Source of the DNA: Tetrahymena elliotti 4EA | Lineage: Eukaryota; Ciliophora; Oligohymenophorea; Hymenostomatida; Tetrahymenidae | Assembly (NCBI GenBank): GCA_000231825.2 | Contig: JH720316.1 | Span: 385,806 to 449,805 of the forward strand | Direction: 5' to 3' | DNA: 64,000 bases | Shown here: one piece after another, positions 50,485 to 63,403 of the stretch | Layout of the letters: each line of letters starts with the position of its first letter | Numbering within the stretch: the first letter of the stretch is position 1 | Notes under the pieces: generated by a model | What the model saw: the letters and a program-made list of their open reading frames with translations, nothing else | Told to the model about the DNA's origin: nothing | Databases searched by the model: none | Program-made: the position numbers and the translations under genes

Positions 50485-52146
50485 TGCTTTATTTTTTTAT
50501 TAAATTTTGTGTGTAATAAATATATTGATTCTTTTGTTAAAAATCTTATTAAAATAATTAATAAAAATAAAGTTTGCCAAATTTGTGATAAATATTTCTT
50601 CTATTTCTCTTTATTTATTTTTTAATAGTAAAAAATAGATTTCTTATTTATTTCCACAAAGAAACAAACAAACAGACAATCTAAAAAATAACAAAGAAAC
50701 TGAGCCTATCATTTATTGTTAAATAAAATCTTGCAGTAAAAAATATCTTTTATCTTTCTGATTTTTGAATTTACTTCTTTTATTTATTTTATTAAAGAAA
50801 TTATCTTTAAACTATTTCTTAAGCATAGATTTACTCATCAAATTTAAAAAAAAAATTTCACTTCTATTTTTTTTATTTACTTCTATTTCTTTTAAATACA
50901 ATTTATTTTAAAATTCAATTTTCTATGCCTTCTACTTTAATAAACTTAAATAAAATCCTTAAAATAAGCCAAAATATTAAAAACACTCCTATTAATTTAT
51001 GTATTTCCTCATTGATTAAACCTAACCAATTTCTTAAATATATTATTTTATTTAGATTAGTTTTAATTTTTATTGCAAATCTGTCGATTTGTAGAGAATT
51101 ACTTACAAAAATTATGGCAGTATCTATAAATAAATAATAAACAAATTATTTAATTTTTGCTTAAAATTATATTTGTGATTGTTTATTTGTTTTAAAATTA
51201 GAAATTACAAACTATTTCATTTAAAATATTGATTCTTCTTGCTTAATATATATGATGAATACTTTATTATTTATTTGAAAATGTAATTCAAATTTTTGTT
51301 TGATAAAAATACAATAAAAGAAACGCAAATACAGTTTTTTATTTTAAAATGATATTGATTTGTTAAGATGTGATAACGTTCCTTTTTAAAAGAGTGATTA
51401 GTGAATTAAATTAATAAATATTAGCAATTTTGACTTATTTTTTAATAAGAAAGTCATAAATCTAATCAATTGATTACTTTTTTTGAAATTTTAAATAATT
51501 CTAATTATTGATTTACATTAAAAAACCTATACTTAATCATTTTATTCATAGAAATAATTTCTTTGAATAGATTTACTTTTAATCAATATACATTTTAATT
51601 TTTGTAAAAAGACCAAAAACAATAAATAAATGCTGTTATATAATTGAAGTTTTTTAAAGCAAACATACATATAAATTTGAAAAACCTGATATTAGGGTAA
51701 TTGAAGGTATTAATCTGTAGTAAATCAATTTATAAGTATACATTTATTTATTAAACTAACTAACTAAATAACTAAGTAATTAAGTAACCAACTAACTAAC
51801 TAACTGATGAGCTTATAAAGTTTTGAATAATTGATTTTATAGAATTAGTGAATAAAAAAGTAAATTACAATTAATCTTTATTTTATTTATTGTAAAAATT
51901 TTATATTGTTTTGCCTAATTAGCTTATATTTCAATATATCTGTCTAACTGTTGTTTTTATTGTTTATTTAATTTTTTGAATAAATTTTGTTTTGTTTTTT
52001 CAATAATTTCTTTTAGCATTGACAAGATGTTATCCTTGACCATCTTAACCTTTTTAATATATTTATTTTTCTTCAGGAGAAATTTATCCTTTATTTTCTA
52101 TATTTAAATTCTATTATAAAAAAATATTGTTTTTAATTAGATTTCA
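50485..52146. other. Intergenic, no gene seen
   Basis: 1.7 kb AT-rich spacer. A plus-strand ATG-started frame at 50925-51276 has no recognisable motif and intergenic-like composition and is not called. (CTAA)n-like repeats lie near 51757-51804. Confidence 0.55.
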
Positions 52147-55006
52147 TCATTTTTAATTTTTATTTACTTTCATTCTATTTTGTATTCCTTCTATATCTTC
52201 TACTAAGTGCTTTACACTCTTCCAAATTTGAGAACTTTCTCCAGCCTTCCACATTTCCAATTAACGTTCATTTAAATAATATTATTAGGGTCCAAGAATA
52301 CTACCAGGACGAGCAATACGAATCCAACCAATGAAATCAGCAGCTGGGAAGTGATAATGCTTCATAGCATACATAGCAATCAAAGTACCAGTTCTACCAA
52401 GACCAGCCTTTATTTTTTAAATTAATTTACATGTAAAAATCTTTATTAAAGCAAATCTAATAACCATTTATTTATCAAATTATTTTAAAATATTAACAAT
52501 AATGTTCTCATCATTATAATATTTCAACTTCAAATCAAACTTTCTCTTTTAGCATTTCTAATTTCAATTTCTTTAAATTGATAAATGCATTTTTCCATTT
52601 AAAATTAATATGAAGATTTGATTAAATTCCTAATTACCTTGCAATGAACTGCGATTTTACCTTTTTCTTTTTAGCAAACATCTAAGAATTTAGCTAAAAT
52701 ATCCTATTTTTTATTTAAAATAAATTAATATTTTTTAGTAAAAATATGAAGTGAATATTCTTATTTATTGAGAATAAATAAGAAAACCAATCAAATGAAA
52801 TGTTTCATTTTGTTTGGGAAGAAATCCATCACAAAATAAAAAATGAATAAATTAGTTAAATTATTACATCAGGAGGACAAGAACCGTCAAGGAAATATAA
52901 ATCCAAGTGTTTAATACCATTATTTGTAAATCTTGAGGCTTCATAAGTTTTTTTATTAAGTCTGATAACAAGTGTGACACCCATATTCTTAAAAATGGGG
53001 ACATAGTCTTCTGGAGTAAATGTTCTATACTGTATGTAATTAAAGAAATAGTTAGGTAAATTTATTTGATATTATAAGATTAAATAGATACACCATCTGC
53101 GTCTCTTTGGGTGGGAGAGGGACCAGAAAAAGCAATGAATTTTTCAGGAATGATAACATTGAGATCACCATTTTCAACACGCTCATAATATTCATAATCT
53201 CTTAATTTAAAATCTCTAACATTGAACCATTTAAGCTTTATAGCATATTCAAGACCTCTCAAGCAGTCCAAAATCTTTAATATTTATTATAAATGATTTA
53301 ATATATTTCAAAAATATTTTTGATAAAAATGATTTTATTTTGCATTTTGAATCTAATGTGTTATAATTCATATTATTTCAAACAACTAACTATTTTGTTT
53401 TTTAGCAACAAATGATTATCTATAATTGAATGAGTCAAAAACTTGAAAGTATGAACATTTTGTTTTTTGTAATTTACAATTTGAATTAAATATATCATTT
53501 TTTATTATTTTATTTAATTGATTGCTTGCTTGCTTGTTATCCATGTAATTATTATTAGTTGTTTATTCCTCTTTTGATTTGTGAATTCTTAATTAAATTA
53601 GTAATTATTTAATTAATCTAATATTGATTGTTTGTTTGCTCATCTAATTTTGTTAATTTTATTTTATGAGGAATCATGAATTTATTTTTGCTTCTTGCTG
53701 TTATAAATCTTTTTTGCTTTATAAATAGCTATCAATCAATATTTTAAATGCATTTACCACTTTTTACTTTATATTATTTTTTAATCCTTTCTCTCAATTG
53801 ATTTAATGAATTTTTATTTTATTTTATAAATTATTACAGTGCACTTGTATGTACAGTATCCGTAACTTGCATCTCTGTAGTCATTGAAGGAAGGTTATAC
53901 TTTAGAGAAAGGAGCCCAGGCAGCATCAGCACCTCTGTTAAGAATAATGACCTTTTTGGTAATAATTAGAATGAGTTAAGAAAATTTGAAATTGATTTGT
54001 TTGTTTGTTTCATGAAACTTTAATTATAAAATTCTATGAACAGTTGAGCATAATATCTTAAATAAATAAATCTTAAATGATATTTTGATAATAAATTTTG
54101 GGTATTTTTGTGATTCATTTTTATTATTTAAGAAAAATAAATAACGCTTTAGATAGATAGATTATTAGTGCTTTTATTACTGGTAGCATAATTATAATAA
54201 AAAGTACTTACTTGATAAGCACAGATAAGGTAACAAGCATTAGTTCTTTTGTTTGAATCAACACCAGTATAGTGGTAAATGAGGTTTTTAGAGAACTCAG
54301 GATCAGCAAGTAAGTGTTCAAGTTCGGTGACAAATCTATATGTATTACCCAAATTATGAGGACCAAAATCAGCAAAGAATGGTTCATATTATAAATCCTA
54401 TTTTAATTGAAAAATCGCATTAATATCAAATCTAATTTTTCAGCTTAAAAGGCCACAAGAATTGAAAATATTTGAATAGATGCAAATAAAGTAGCAGCAT
54501 TTTCAGCTGTTTTCTTAAAAGTGCTTTGCGTGATCAAAATCAAAGACCTTTAATCTCTAAAATCATAATTTTTCTAAAAAATCAGCTTCAAGAAAATAAA
54601 CCGATTAATGAATAAGTGATTACTTGATCTATATTAAAGAAATATGCATTTGGTTAGTTTTTGGGAGGTTCTCTTCCAGAAATCCAGTAAAGACGATCTA
54701 TTGATAATTTAAATTGAGTTAAATGTTGATACTATCATATTGACTTAAAAAATGTAAAATTAGCAAAAGGGCATGCTGCTTTTAAATTGCTTAGTTGGCA
54801 AACAACGAAGATAAATAAATATTTAGCAAATTGCATTCATTTATCTTAATTATATCCCTTTCTTATATCAAATAGGAGTGGTTTGCATAACTAGAAATGA
54901 AAAATTCATTCATACCTTTAATGATTTCAACGGAATCGGTCTTAGTATCCAAAGTGGTTTATCTAGGATCCTCCTTATAAGGTAACTTTCCTCCTGTTTT
55001 ACTCAT
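52147..55006 (-). CDS. CDC14: CDC14 dual-specificity protein phosphatase
   Basis: Eight exons: 54916-55006, 54624-54697, 54212-54397, 53838-53951, 53092-53274, 52868-53029, 52638-52703, 52147-52407; 378 residues, all phases consistent. It dephosphorylates CDK-type phospho-Ser/Thr-Pro sites and acts in mitotic exit or cytokinesis. Both CDC14 half-domains are present: [83 protein letters not shown], then [23 protein letters not shown] and the P-loop [14 protein letters not shown] with catalytic Cys ~291, followed by the [13 protein letters not shown] signature. The protein stops soon after the catalytic core. The long disordered tail of animal and yeast CDC14 (nuclear export, CDK sites) is absent. 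This is a textbook member and the assignment is firm. Confidence 0.96.
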
Positions 55007-56848
55007 TTTTTGACTAATTTTTATTTTTGTTAATTGTTTGATATTTCAATAATTTTTTGATTGTAATTTTATTTATATTATGATTATTTCTTTTAATTTT
55101 TATTTATTTATTTTTTCACATAATATTGCAAGCATACATGTTCATTTCATTCATTATTTCAATCATTTTGTTAATTATTTTTAACATACATATATAAGAT
55201 AACCAAGCATGCATGTATGCATGTGTGCAAGAGTGAAAGCTCTGCTTTTTTTATTAATTATTTAATTAATTAATTAATTGATTATTGGATAGATTGATTG
55301 ATTGACCTTATTCATAACTTTGTTTTTCTTTAATATCTAAAATGAAATTAATTAATCATATCAAATCTCTATTTATTTATTTATTGGCGATTATTATTTA
55401 TTTAATTATTTTTCATAAATCATCAATGAAACTCAAAAAATTTCAAAAATTTATTTATTCACCCCTACCTACCTACCTATTTCATCAATGATTAAAAATA
55501 AATATACAAAATAAATACTCTATCTATCTATTTAATCTATCAATCAATCAATGTATTTATAAATCAAATTATTGATTAATTTATGAATTATCAAATTAAT
55601 TAATTTATTTTTTTCATATTCTTTTTAAATTTGTTCAAATTTATTTCCATTTTGATTCATTTATTCATTAAATGTTATGGTTTTCCTACCTTACGTTTCT
55701 TAGTATTTACATTCATTTCCTATGATTCTTTGTTCATTTTTTTATTGAATAAATTCTTTTAATAATCCTACTAAAAATTAAAATCTGCATTTTGATATTG
55801 ATTTATCTATCTATCTATCTGCCCATGTAATTAATAATAACAATAATTTAAATTTAAAGTATAAAAACACATCTCTTTTCTTTTTTTCTTGTTATTTTAA
55901 TTTTAACCACAAATTCTTTTAAAATTAAAAACCCGCTTGAATCCTTCTCAATAAATGCATCAATAATTAATTATCAAAACACAATTCATCAATCTTAAAA
56001 TAAAAATCAAATAAATAAATTTAAATATAATTTCTCTCTTTATTTCTTTTTTAAATTTCCCATTTAAGTTCTAGCAAAAATATTTTCTTTTCGATAAAAT
56101 AAATAAAATATTTGGAGTTAAGTATATGAAATAACATAATTTATTGCTAAAAAAACAAATTGTAGCTTTAAAAATCTTGATTAAAATAATAGATAGTGAA
56201 GAATATTTCATATGTAACCTAATCTTTAAATTATCAAACAAACACATATAAATAAATACTTTATAATTTATTAAAAAAATACAAAAATACTTTCTTAACA
56301 GTTTATTTTAAAATATTATCTAAACTTTTTGGTGTAAATTAACATATCCATAAATATCAAATTCCAAATTATTTTTCTACATATTTTGATATTTTCAAAA
56401 AACACTTAAATTCAAAAATTTAAAACAGATTATAAATATTTGCAGCAAACTTATTATTCTTTCAATTAAATTATTTTTTTAATTTTAAAATAATCAAATC
56501 AATTCTTTTTAGAAAAGAGTAAGTTCCATATAACACTAATTTATCTTTAATTAAGGTAGTTTAAATCTATAAAAACAATTCCTAAATAATTTAAATTATG
56601 AATGTTAAAATGAAACACATGTTTTAAATTATTTGAAATCACAATTTTTTTAACGATTCTCAAAAATATAAGAATAAGTGTGTTAACTTAAATAGATGGT
56701 TTAGTTAAATAATGTTTAAGATAATAATAAATGATAAAAATGTTAAATAATAATATAAATTAATTAATAAATAAATTAAAAAATTGTTTATTTGTGGCAA
56801 TATAAAATTAAATTATTAAATATATTATATGAAAATAATGATATTTCA
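55007..56848. other. 1.8 kb spacer rich in tetranucleotide repeats
   Basis: No gene seen. It contains many short repeats: GCATG-type near 55207-55229, (ATTA)n near 55250-55285, (ACCT)n near 55465-55480 and (TATC)n near 55802-55822. This is the upstream region of CDC14 and the 3' flank of the coiled-coil gene. Confidence 0.55.
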
Positions 56849-59800
56849 TCAGAATTGTTGTAGTTTTTCTAGCAATTCCATTCCTCCTATTTATATTGCC
56901 ATATTATACATATCACCAAGTTTTTGTTTAGATCTCACAAGCTGATCAGTCAAAGCTTCAATAGTTTTTTCATTGTCTTTTAATCTTTGCAAATCTTATT
57001 TCATTTATTTAAATTCATTCTTCATCATATCTCTCTCTTAAGTTACCTTTTGCAGCTCAATCTATTATTTTTTTAAATTAATTTTATTTATTTCATCTCA
57101 AATTTGTTTATTAAAAGAATTGATTCATCTTAAGCAAGAGTAAAATTAAATATTTAAAAAATAAATACCTTTGATAATTCAAACTCTTGTTTGACTTGTG
57201 AGAGCTCTTAATCAACTTAATTGTTGGAGAAAAATTTATTATTGTTTGGAGAGCTTACAGACTTAACTTAGCTTTTATTTTCATTTAAATTAGGGGTAAA
57301 CTAGTTTGAATTTTAGATTTCATGAAGCTTGTCCTAAAGTTCCTAGTTTTTAAGAGTGAGCTATTCAATTTATTCTTAGTAAAGATATATTTTGTCTGAA
57401 TAAGTATTTTCAGTATGTGAGTTATCATTATTATGAGAATTTTGCTAGTTTTGAGAAAGAGATTCTTCAAGTTCTTAATTTTTAAGAGACAATTTTTCAT
57501 TTAGATATTCTTTTTCAGCTCTAATGGCCTCTAACTCATTGGTTTACAATTCCAACTCTCTTTCTAATCCTGTAATTTTGTACATCAAGTCAGATATCTC
57601 AATATTTAAGTTTGAAATTGTTTCTTCATTTGTTTCAATATTTTATTTCATTTGATAAATTTTAGAATTCTATTCACTTTCTTATTCTCTGAAAATTAGG
57701 ATTTATTCTTTATATTCTTTGTTGAGTTTATGGTATTTCTCTTCATATCCAACCTTTTCAGGAGTATTTTCTTAAATTTACTCCTTTAGGCTGACTATTT
57801 CAGCTGTTAAATCTGCAATTTAATTTTTATATTTATTTATTTCAATTTGGTTTTCAGAAATGGTTTATGATGCTTTATTTATATCTGCTTCTTACTCCTA
57901 AATCTTTTCTTCTAAAGATTAATTATCTTACTCATATGAATTTAACTAAGCAATCAATCCATCCTTATCCTTATGTTAACTATTTATTTCCTAAAATTAA
58001 GAGTGCATTTACTTAATTTCAAATTGCAAAGCTACATTTTCTTCCATCAAATTTGTATACTTTTATTCAAGTTATTAACCATGCTCATTCATTTCCTACA
58101 ATTAGTGCTTTAACTCTTCAATGTCTTGATGCTTTTCTCTATTCAATAAAGTATATCAAAAGATTTAAAATAAAAAAAACTAAGCCAAAGAAAGAGTAAT
58201 TTCAACTTGAAAATTTATATTCTAAAATTAATAATCCCTCCCTCATTTTAAGTAAACAAATTTATTTTTAAAACTTTATCTTCAAGGTTTTTTTTGAATA
58301 GGGAATGGCTAGGAGATTTTAGAAATTAATTTGAAATATCCAAAAAATATACACTTTTAAACTGAATCAGAAAATTAGTAAAAATGGGTTAAATAAAAGC
58401 AAATATTAAAAGTGAAAAATACCTTTAATCACTCTCTAGGAGACTAATTTTTTCTTATAAAGATGAGATTTCCTCTTACTTAATTTCTATCTCTTGTTTA
58501 AGTTCTTCATTTAATTATGAGAGAGTTTCTTGTTCTTTAATTTATTCAGTTTACTTTTCTCCTTCTTAGGTAATTAAATCATATTATTATTAAACATGTT
58601 AAAGTTCTTAAATAGTCTTAAGAAGTTGTTGATCTTTTTACTAAATAATTTCTGAGTTATTTCTAATTTATTCTTCTAAGTTATTGAGATTACTTTAAAG
58701 ATTTTGATTAGTTTTACTTAGCTCATCAATTTTTTATTGTAATTCTTCACTAGCTTGTTTATCATGTTCTATTTGAGCATTCAATTTTTCTTCATAGTTT
58801 GATTAAATTTGTTGTTTTTGCTCAGCTAATTAGTTGTTTAAATTTTAAATTTGATCTTCTTTGAGTTATAGCGATTCTTATAGTTAATTTAATTAATCTT
58901 AAATGATATGAATTTGCTCTTTTAAAGTAAGAGCGGCCTCTTCTTATTCTTAATTTGTAACATTTAGTTGTTAAACATTTTGCTCATGTTAACTAATAAG
59001 CTAGTTCTTTTCTTCAACTTCTTCTTAAGCATTCTAAATTTAACCTTGCAACAATTAGACTTATTCATTTAAGTCATTATTTTACTATTACAAGTTATTC
59101 AATTTACTGTATAGCTCATTATTTTCTTAATTTGATGAAGTCTCAAACACCTAAATTTACTATAATTACCCAGTGTTTTACTTTTAAAGCAACTTAATTT
59201 ATTCTTCTAATTTGGTTATTTATTCCTAATTTTTCTCACTCTAATTCAATAAATCTTCATTTTAACTTTTCAATTACTTGCTACTTTCAGCTTCTGTCTC
59301 AATCTAAGTATTAAGATTCTAAATTTAAGTTGAATATAAAACTATATTTTGTTCTCTATTTTATAACTCTTGTTGCAATTACTTCATTTGTTATTTTAAA
59401 TCTTTAATTTAAGTTTCATAATTTTCTGAAACATTGTTAATTTCTTCTTCTTTATAATTTAACTATTCTTCTAATTATTAAATTTTTTCTTCTAATTCAC
59501 TCTTAATCATTTCAAGCTATTTAACTTTTTCTTCTGAATCTACATTTTCGAGTCTAAATTACTTGATTAATTCTTCCTGACTCTCCATCTATTATTTTAA
59601 ATCATTAATTTGAGTTTAATAATTCACTGAAAAATTGTTGATTTTTTCTTCTTTATTATTTAACTATTCCTCAATTTATTAAAGTTATTCTTCTAATTCT
59701 TTCTTTTCCATTTCAAGCTATTTAACTTTTTCTTCTGAATCTGCATTTTCAAGTCTAAATTACTTGATTAACTCTTCCTAACTATTCATTTCAACCTCCA

Positions 59801-62800
59801 TCTTTTTAATTTATTATTACAATTAATTCATTTGATCCTAATCACTTTCTATTTTCTATTCATATTCTTCTTATATATTGATTGCTTCTTACAATTTTAA
59901 TGTTTAAGATGCTAAACTAGCCTCTAAGCTTTAAGCCTTATTCTAGTATTATTAAGCTTATTCCTAGATTTACTCTCCTTCAGTTTTAAGTTCTTCTTAA
60001 TTTTGTATTAAAGAGTTAATTTAAATAGTTTGATTGGAAATAATTTGTTTAGATGATTATATTTCATTCTAATTTGCTTGAATAGTCTATTCATACTCTT
60101 ATAATTTGTTATTTGCATTTTCTAATTTCTATGTTAAAGATGCTAAGCTTGCTTCTAATGTTTAAATTTTTGTTAAGTGCTATTATGCTTATTCAGAAAC
60201 AGATGCTCCTCCAGCTTGAAGTTCTTCAACAGTTGATGACAAAGAATTAATTTAAAGAGTTTAATTAGAAATAATCTATTGAGCATTCTAATTAGCTACT
60301 TTACTAGCTTCTAATTCTTGTTTAACTTTAATAATTTCTGCCCTAGTTTGATCTAATTCTGTTGTAATTTTAGCAACTTTTTCATCAAATTATTCCTATT
60401 TATCTTTTAATTATTAATTCAACTTCTTTTTGTCTTATTCAAATTAATTTGTGCTCTCATTCAATTTATTTTATAAAATTTCATAATCTTTATCAATACT
60501 ATTGAATTTTAATAACAAAGCAGCATATTCTATGCTTTTTTGCCTAATTCCTTCCTCGCTATGAGCACTCAAGTTATTGATCTACTCTTCTTGCTATTAA
60601 ATTTAATTTTTTAAATTATTATTTTCTTATGTCAAAGAAACAAGTTTTTCATTGATTTAATTCACTTCTTAAGCTGAGTTTTTAATTTAAATTTCATAAT
60701 CATCGATTTATTATTAATATTAAACATTTTCTTCGCTCAAAGATTAAATTTAATCTTACAATTACTCATTGTTTTAGTTTATAATTTCAATTTATTCAAT
60801 CAATTACTATTTATTAGCTTATTCCTAATTCATTTAGCTTTATAATTCACTTTATAAATCTTCATATTATTATTAAGTCTGTTATTAATTGTGTTTAGCA
60901 TCTTGAAGCTCAACTAAAATTTGATCTTTTTCATGATGTAATTATTATAACTATTGAATTAACTCATTCTTTTGGCTTTCTAATTCTTAAGTATTTTATT
61001 ATTAATTGACCTAATTAGAGTTAATTACATCTTACAAGCTCTTCAGTTGCTACTAAAGTGTCTGATTTTCTTCTTAATATTTGATAGTATTTACCTCTAA
61101 TATCGATTATCCTTTCTTTAAATCCTCTTAAGCCAACAAAAACTCTTATTGACTCTTTTACATTTAATTTTCATAATTCTAAACAATTGAGTGGAATTCA
61201 TTTTCTTTTGAATTAAAAGATTTAATATATTCCTCTTATTACTCTAACTTTTATTCTTTTTCTTACAATTAAGCCTCAATATCTAATATCTTCTATTCTG
61301 CCTCATGTTAGATTTGACTTATCTATTCCTACAAATCCTATTATATTTTTTAATTGGTTTTAATTTATAAAAATTAAATAAATCTAGTTTAAAAATCCTA
61401 AAAATAGAGCTAATTATTTAATAATTTCTATTTAACTCCTAAATTGTATCTTTCATAAAATATTACCTATATTTGTGATTAGAAAGAAGATTAGCTTTCA
61501 TTCAAATTCTAAACAAGAGTTTCGTTTTGCTTTTCTAACTTTTAAATTTCTGCTTTGAGTTGTTGGTTTTCTTTTGAATTAGTCTATTTTTCTTAGTTCA
61601 AAGTGCTAATCATGGCTATTTACTACTATATTTTACTTGTATACTAGCCTTACTAATCTTCTAGCTCTTGGAGAGAATTCATGACTTATTAGATATAATC
61701 AAGTTCCTATCCCTGATCACAATTTAATGTTTATTGAATTGAAATTAAATATTAAACAATTTAGTTATATTATTCTTGCAGAGAATTAAACTGATCGCTT
61801 AGACCTGCCTATTCATTTTTCTGGTTGTTTTAAAGAATAATTAATTGCTATTCTAGGTTCTACTATTTTGCTTAAAGATTGTTTAATTAATTCTTTGCTT
61901 CATCTTTTTCTTTTGTTTCTTTCAATACTATAGCTTGCTATGTCTTCATTTATTCTTCTAACTTTAAGTTATAATAATATTTATTCTAAATACTTTCATT
62001 AACAAATGAAGTAAAAGTTAAAAAACTAATAGTTTACAAACAAACACTCATTAAAATCTTAAAATAAAATAACATATAATTTTCTTAGGTTCTCATTCTT
62101 AATGCTTAAATCATATTTTAAAATAAAGGAAAATTAGGTGAATTTCCTTCAAAAAAGTAGAGTAAATTAAAAAAAAATATTTTCCTTTTGATCTAAATAA
62201 AGAAAGAGTAAAAGTTCATGCAATATGGTAAATTATTCTCAATTTTCCATTTTATTTTTGTAAAAATTGCAGATATTTTTAAAACAATTATCTAAATCAA
62301 TTATTAAAAATAAATTACTAATTTAATTTTAGAAACATTTTTGCTGTTTGAGTCTATTTCATCTGCTAGTTTTTTTTCTAAATCAGTAAAATGTTAACGT
62401 TGTTCCATAAATTATTGCTTGTATTTGAGATACTTCTATTTAATATCCTCATTGCTTTCTGAATTTGATGTTTTTGTACTTTGCTAAGATGTCTAATTTT
62501 ATTGTACGTTTTACTGTTGATGTATATATTACTAAGCATGCTAACTATTTTGCTAAACTTAATCTTGGACTTTAACTTCAGTATGTAGAAGCATGTCTCC
62601 TGCTGCTACTGCTTTAGACATGTTAGATGCTTAACTATATAATATGATTATCATTAAAAATTCTATAAAGTGATTTATTTGAACTTATTTTGAAAGAAGT
62701 AATTTAAATAGAAATATACCTCATGTTTGTAAAATCAACCTCCCTAATTAAATTTAAGTTAATATGTAGCTGTAAAGTTGCTAATTTATCTGGACATTTA

Positions 62801-63403
62801 TCAAGCTTTAAGGACTGCTAGGAAACTATTTCATTTTTATTAATAATTAAATTATAATCTCATAATTTTTTCAAAATAAAAATCTTTCTATTTCAAAATA
62901 ATTTTGTTTACCTTGTTATTTCTAGTTTGCAAGGTATCCTAAATCTAAATTAGCAATACCGGCTACCTTATTGCCTTTTGGTGTAATGATGATAACTGTA
63001 AAAGTGGACTTTGTTATGATTATTTGAAATAGAATAAATAAATTAAAATCTCATAGAAATAAATAAAAGAAAAAGCAAACCTTCTTTTCAAGAAACTATT
63101 TAGTGTCTTCATTGAAATATAAATTGGATTCGATCACTAATTTCTCATCAAATATTCCTTCTCCCTTATTAAGAGAAACATGATTTTTTGTTTCTACTTT
63201 CTGAGAACCTATTAATAGTTGAAAAAAGAGATATCTAAGTAGAAAAAGATGCTCATTCCTATTCATTATTTAAAATTAATACCTCTCTTCCAGGCTACTT
63301 GTAAAGTACATGGAAAGCTGATAGCTAAATTAATTTTTTAGATAGCTGCTTCAAAACTAAATAGAAAAGCTTTAATATTTTAGCCTTGTTCTTATTATGC
63401 CAT
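56849..63403 (-). CDS. NT-type C2 domain plus giant coiled-coil protein
   Basis: Ten exons (63283-63403, 63081-63208, 62912-63008, 62720-62825, 62319-62634, 61758-61985, 61467-61706, 58423-61337, 57169-58138, 56849-57061) give 1,777 residues with every phase matching. Residues ~1-150 form an NT-C2-like domain: FPCTLQVAWKRGSQKVETK, NKGEGIFDEKL, FLEKKSTFTVIII, KVAGIANLDLGYLA, LDKCPDKLATLQLHINL. This is the membrane-binding C2 variant of EHBP1/EEIG1-type proteins. A Gln-rich linker follows, then an almost unbroken Glu/Gln/Lys/Leu coiled coil to the end (LEKLQQF), with two tandem internal duplications. It is probably an elongated tether or scaffold at a membrane or cytoskeleton. A later ATG at 62621 could start a coil-only protein, but the N-terminal exons splice into it in phase. 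Confidence 0.88.
59388..59588 (-). repeat. 201-bp coding repeat, copy A
   Basis: A 67-codon coiled-coil unit (contains SQEELIKQFRLEN and SEEKVKQLEM), in frame and directly adjacent to a near-identical copy at 59589-59789. The offset is exactly 201 bp, for example CAAGCTATTTAAC at 59513 and 59714. Confidence 0.85.
59589..59789 (-). repeat. 201-bp coding repeat, copy B
   Basis: Second copy of the 67-codon unit in the coiled-coil gene. A few substitutions and no frame shift separate it from copy A, which points to a recent tandem duplication. Confidence 0.85.
59860..60090 (-). repeat. 231-bp coding repeat, copy A
   Basis: A 77-codon unit (contains SLEASLAS and QTIQINSL) repeated at 60091-60321 with more divergence than the 201-bp pair. 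Confidence 0.75.
60091..60321 (-). repeat. 231-bp coding repeat, copy B
   Basis: Second, more diverged copy of the 77-codon unit (TLEASLAS, QTLQINSL), in frame in the coiled-coil gene. Confidence 0.75.

Noticed and set aside
50925..51276. Plus-strand ORF beginning MPSTLINLNK
   Set aside because: Composition is that of AT-rich spacer, there is no motif or splice context, and its length is expected by chance in a code with one stop codon.
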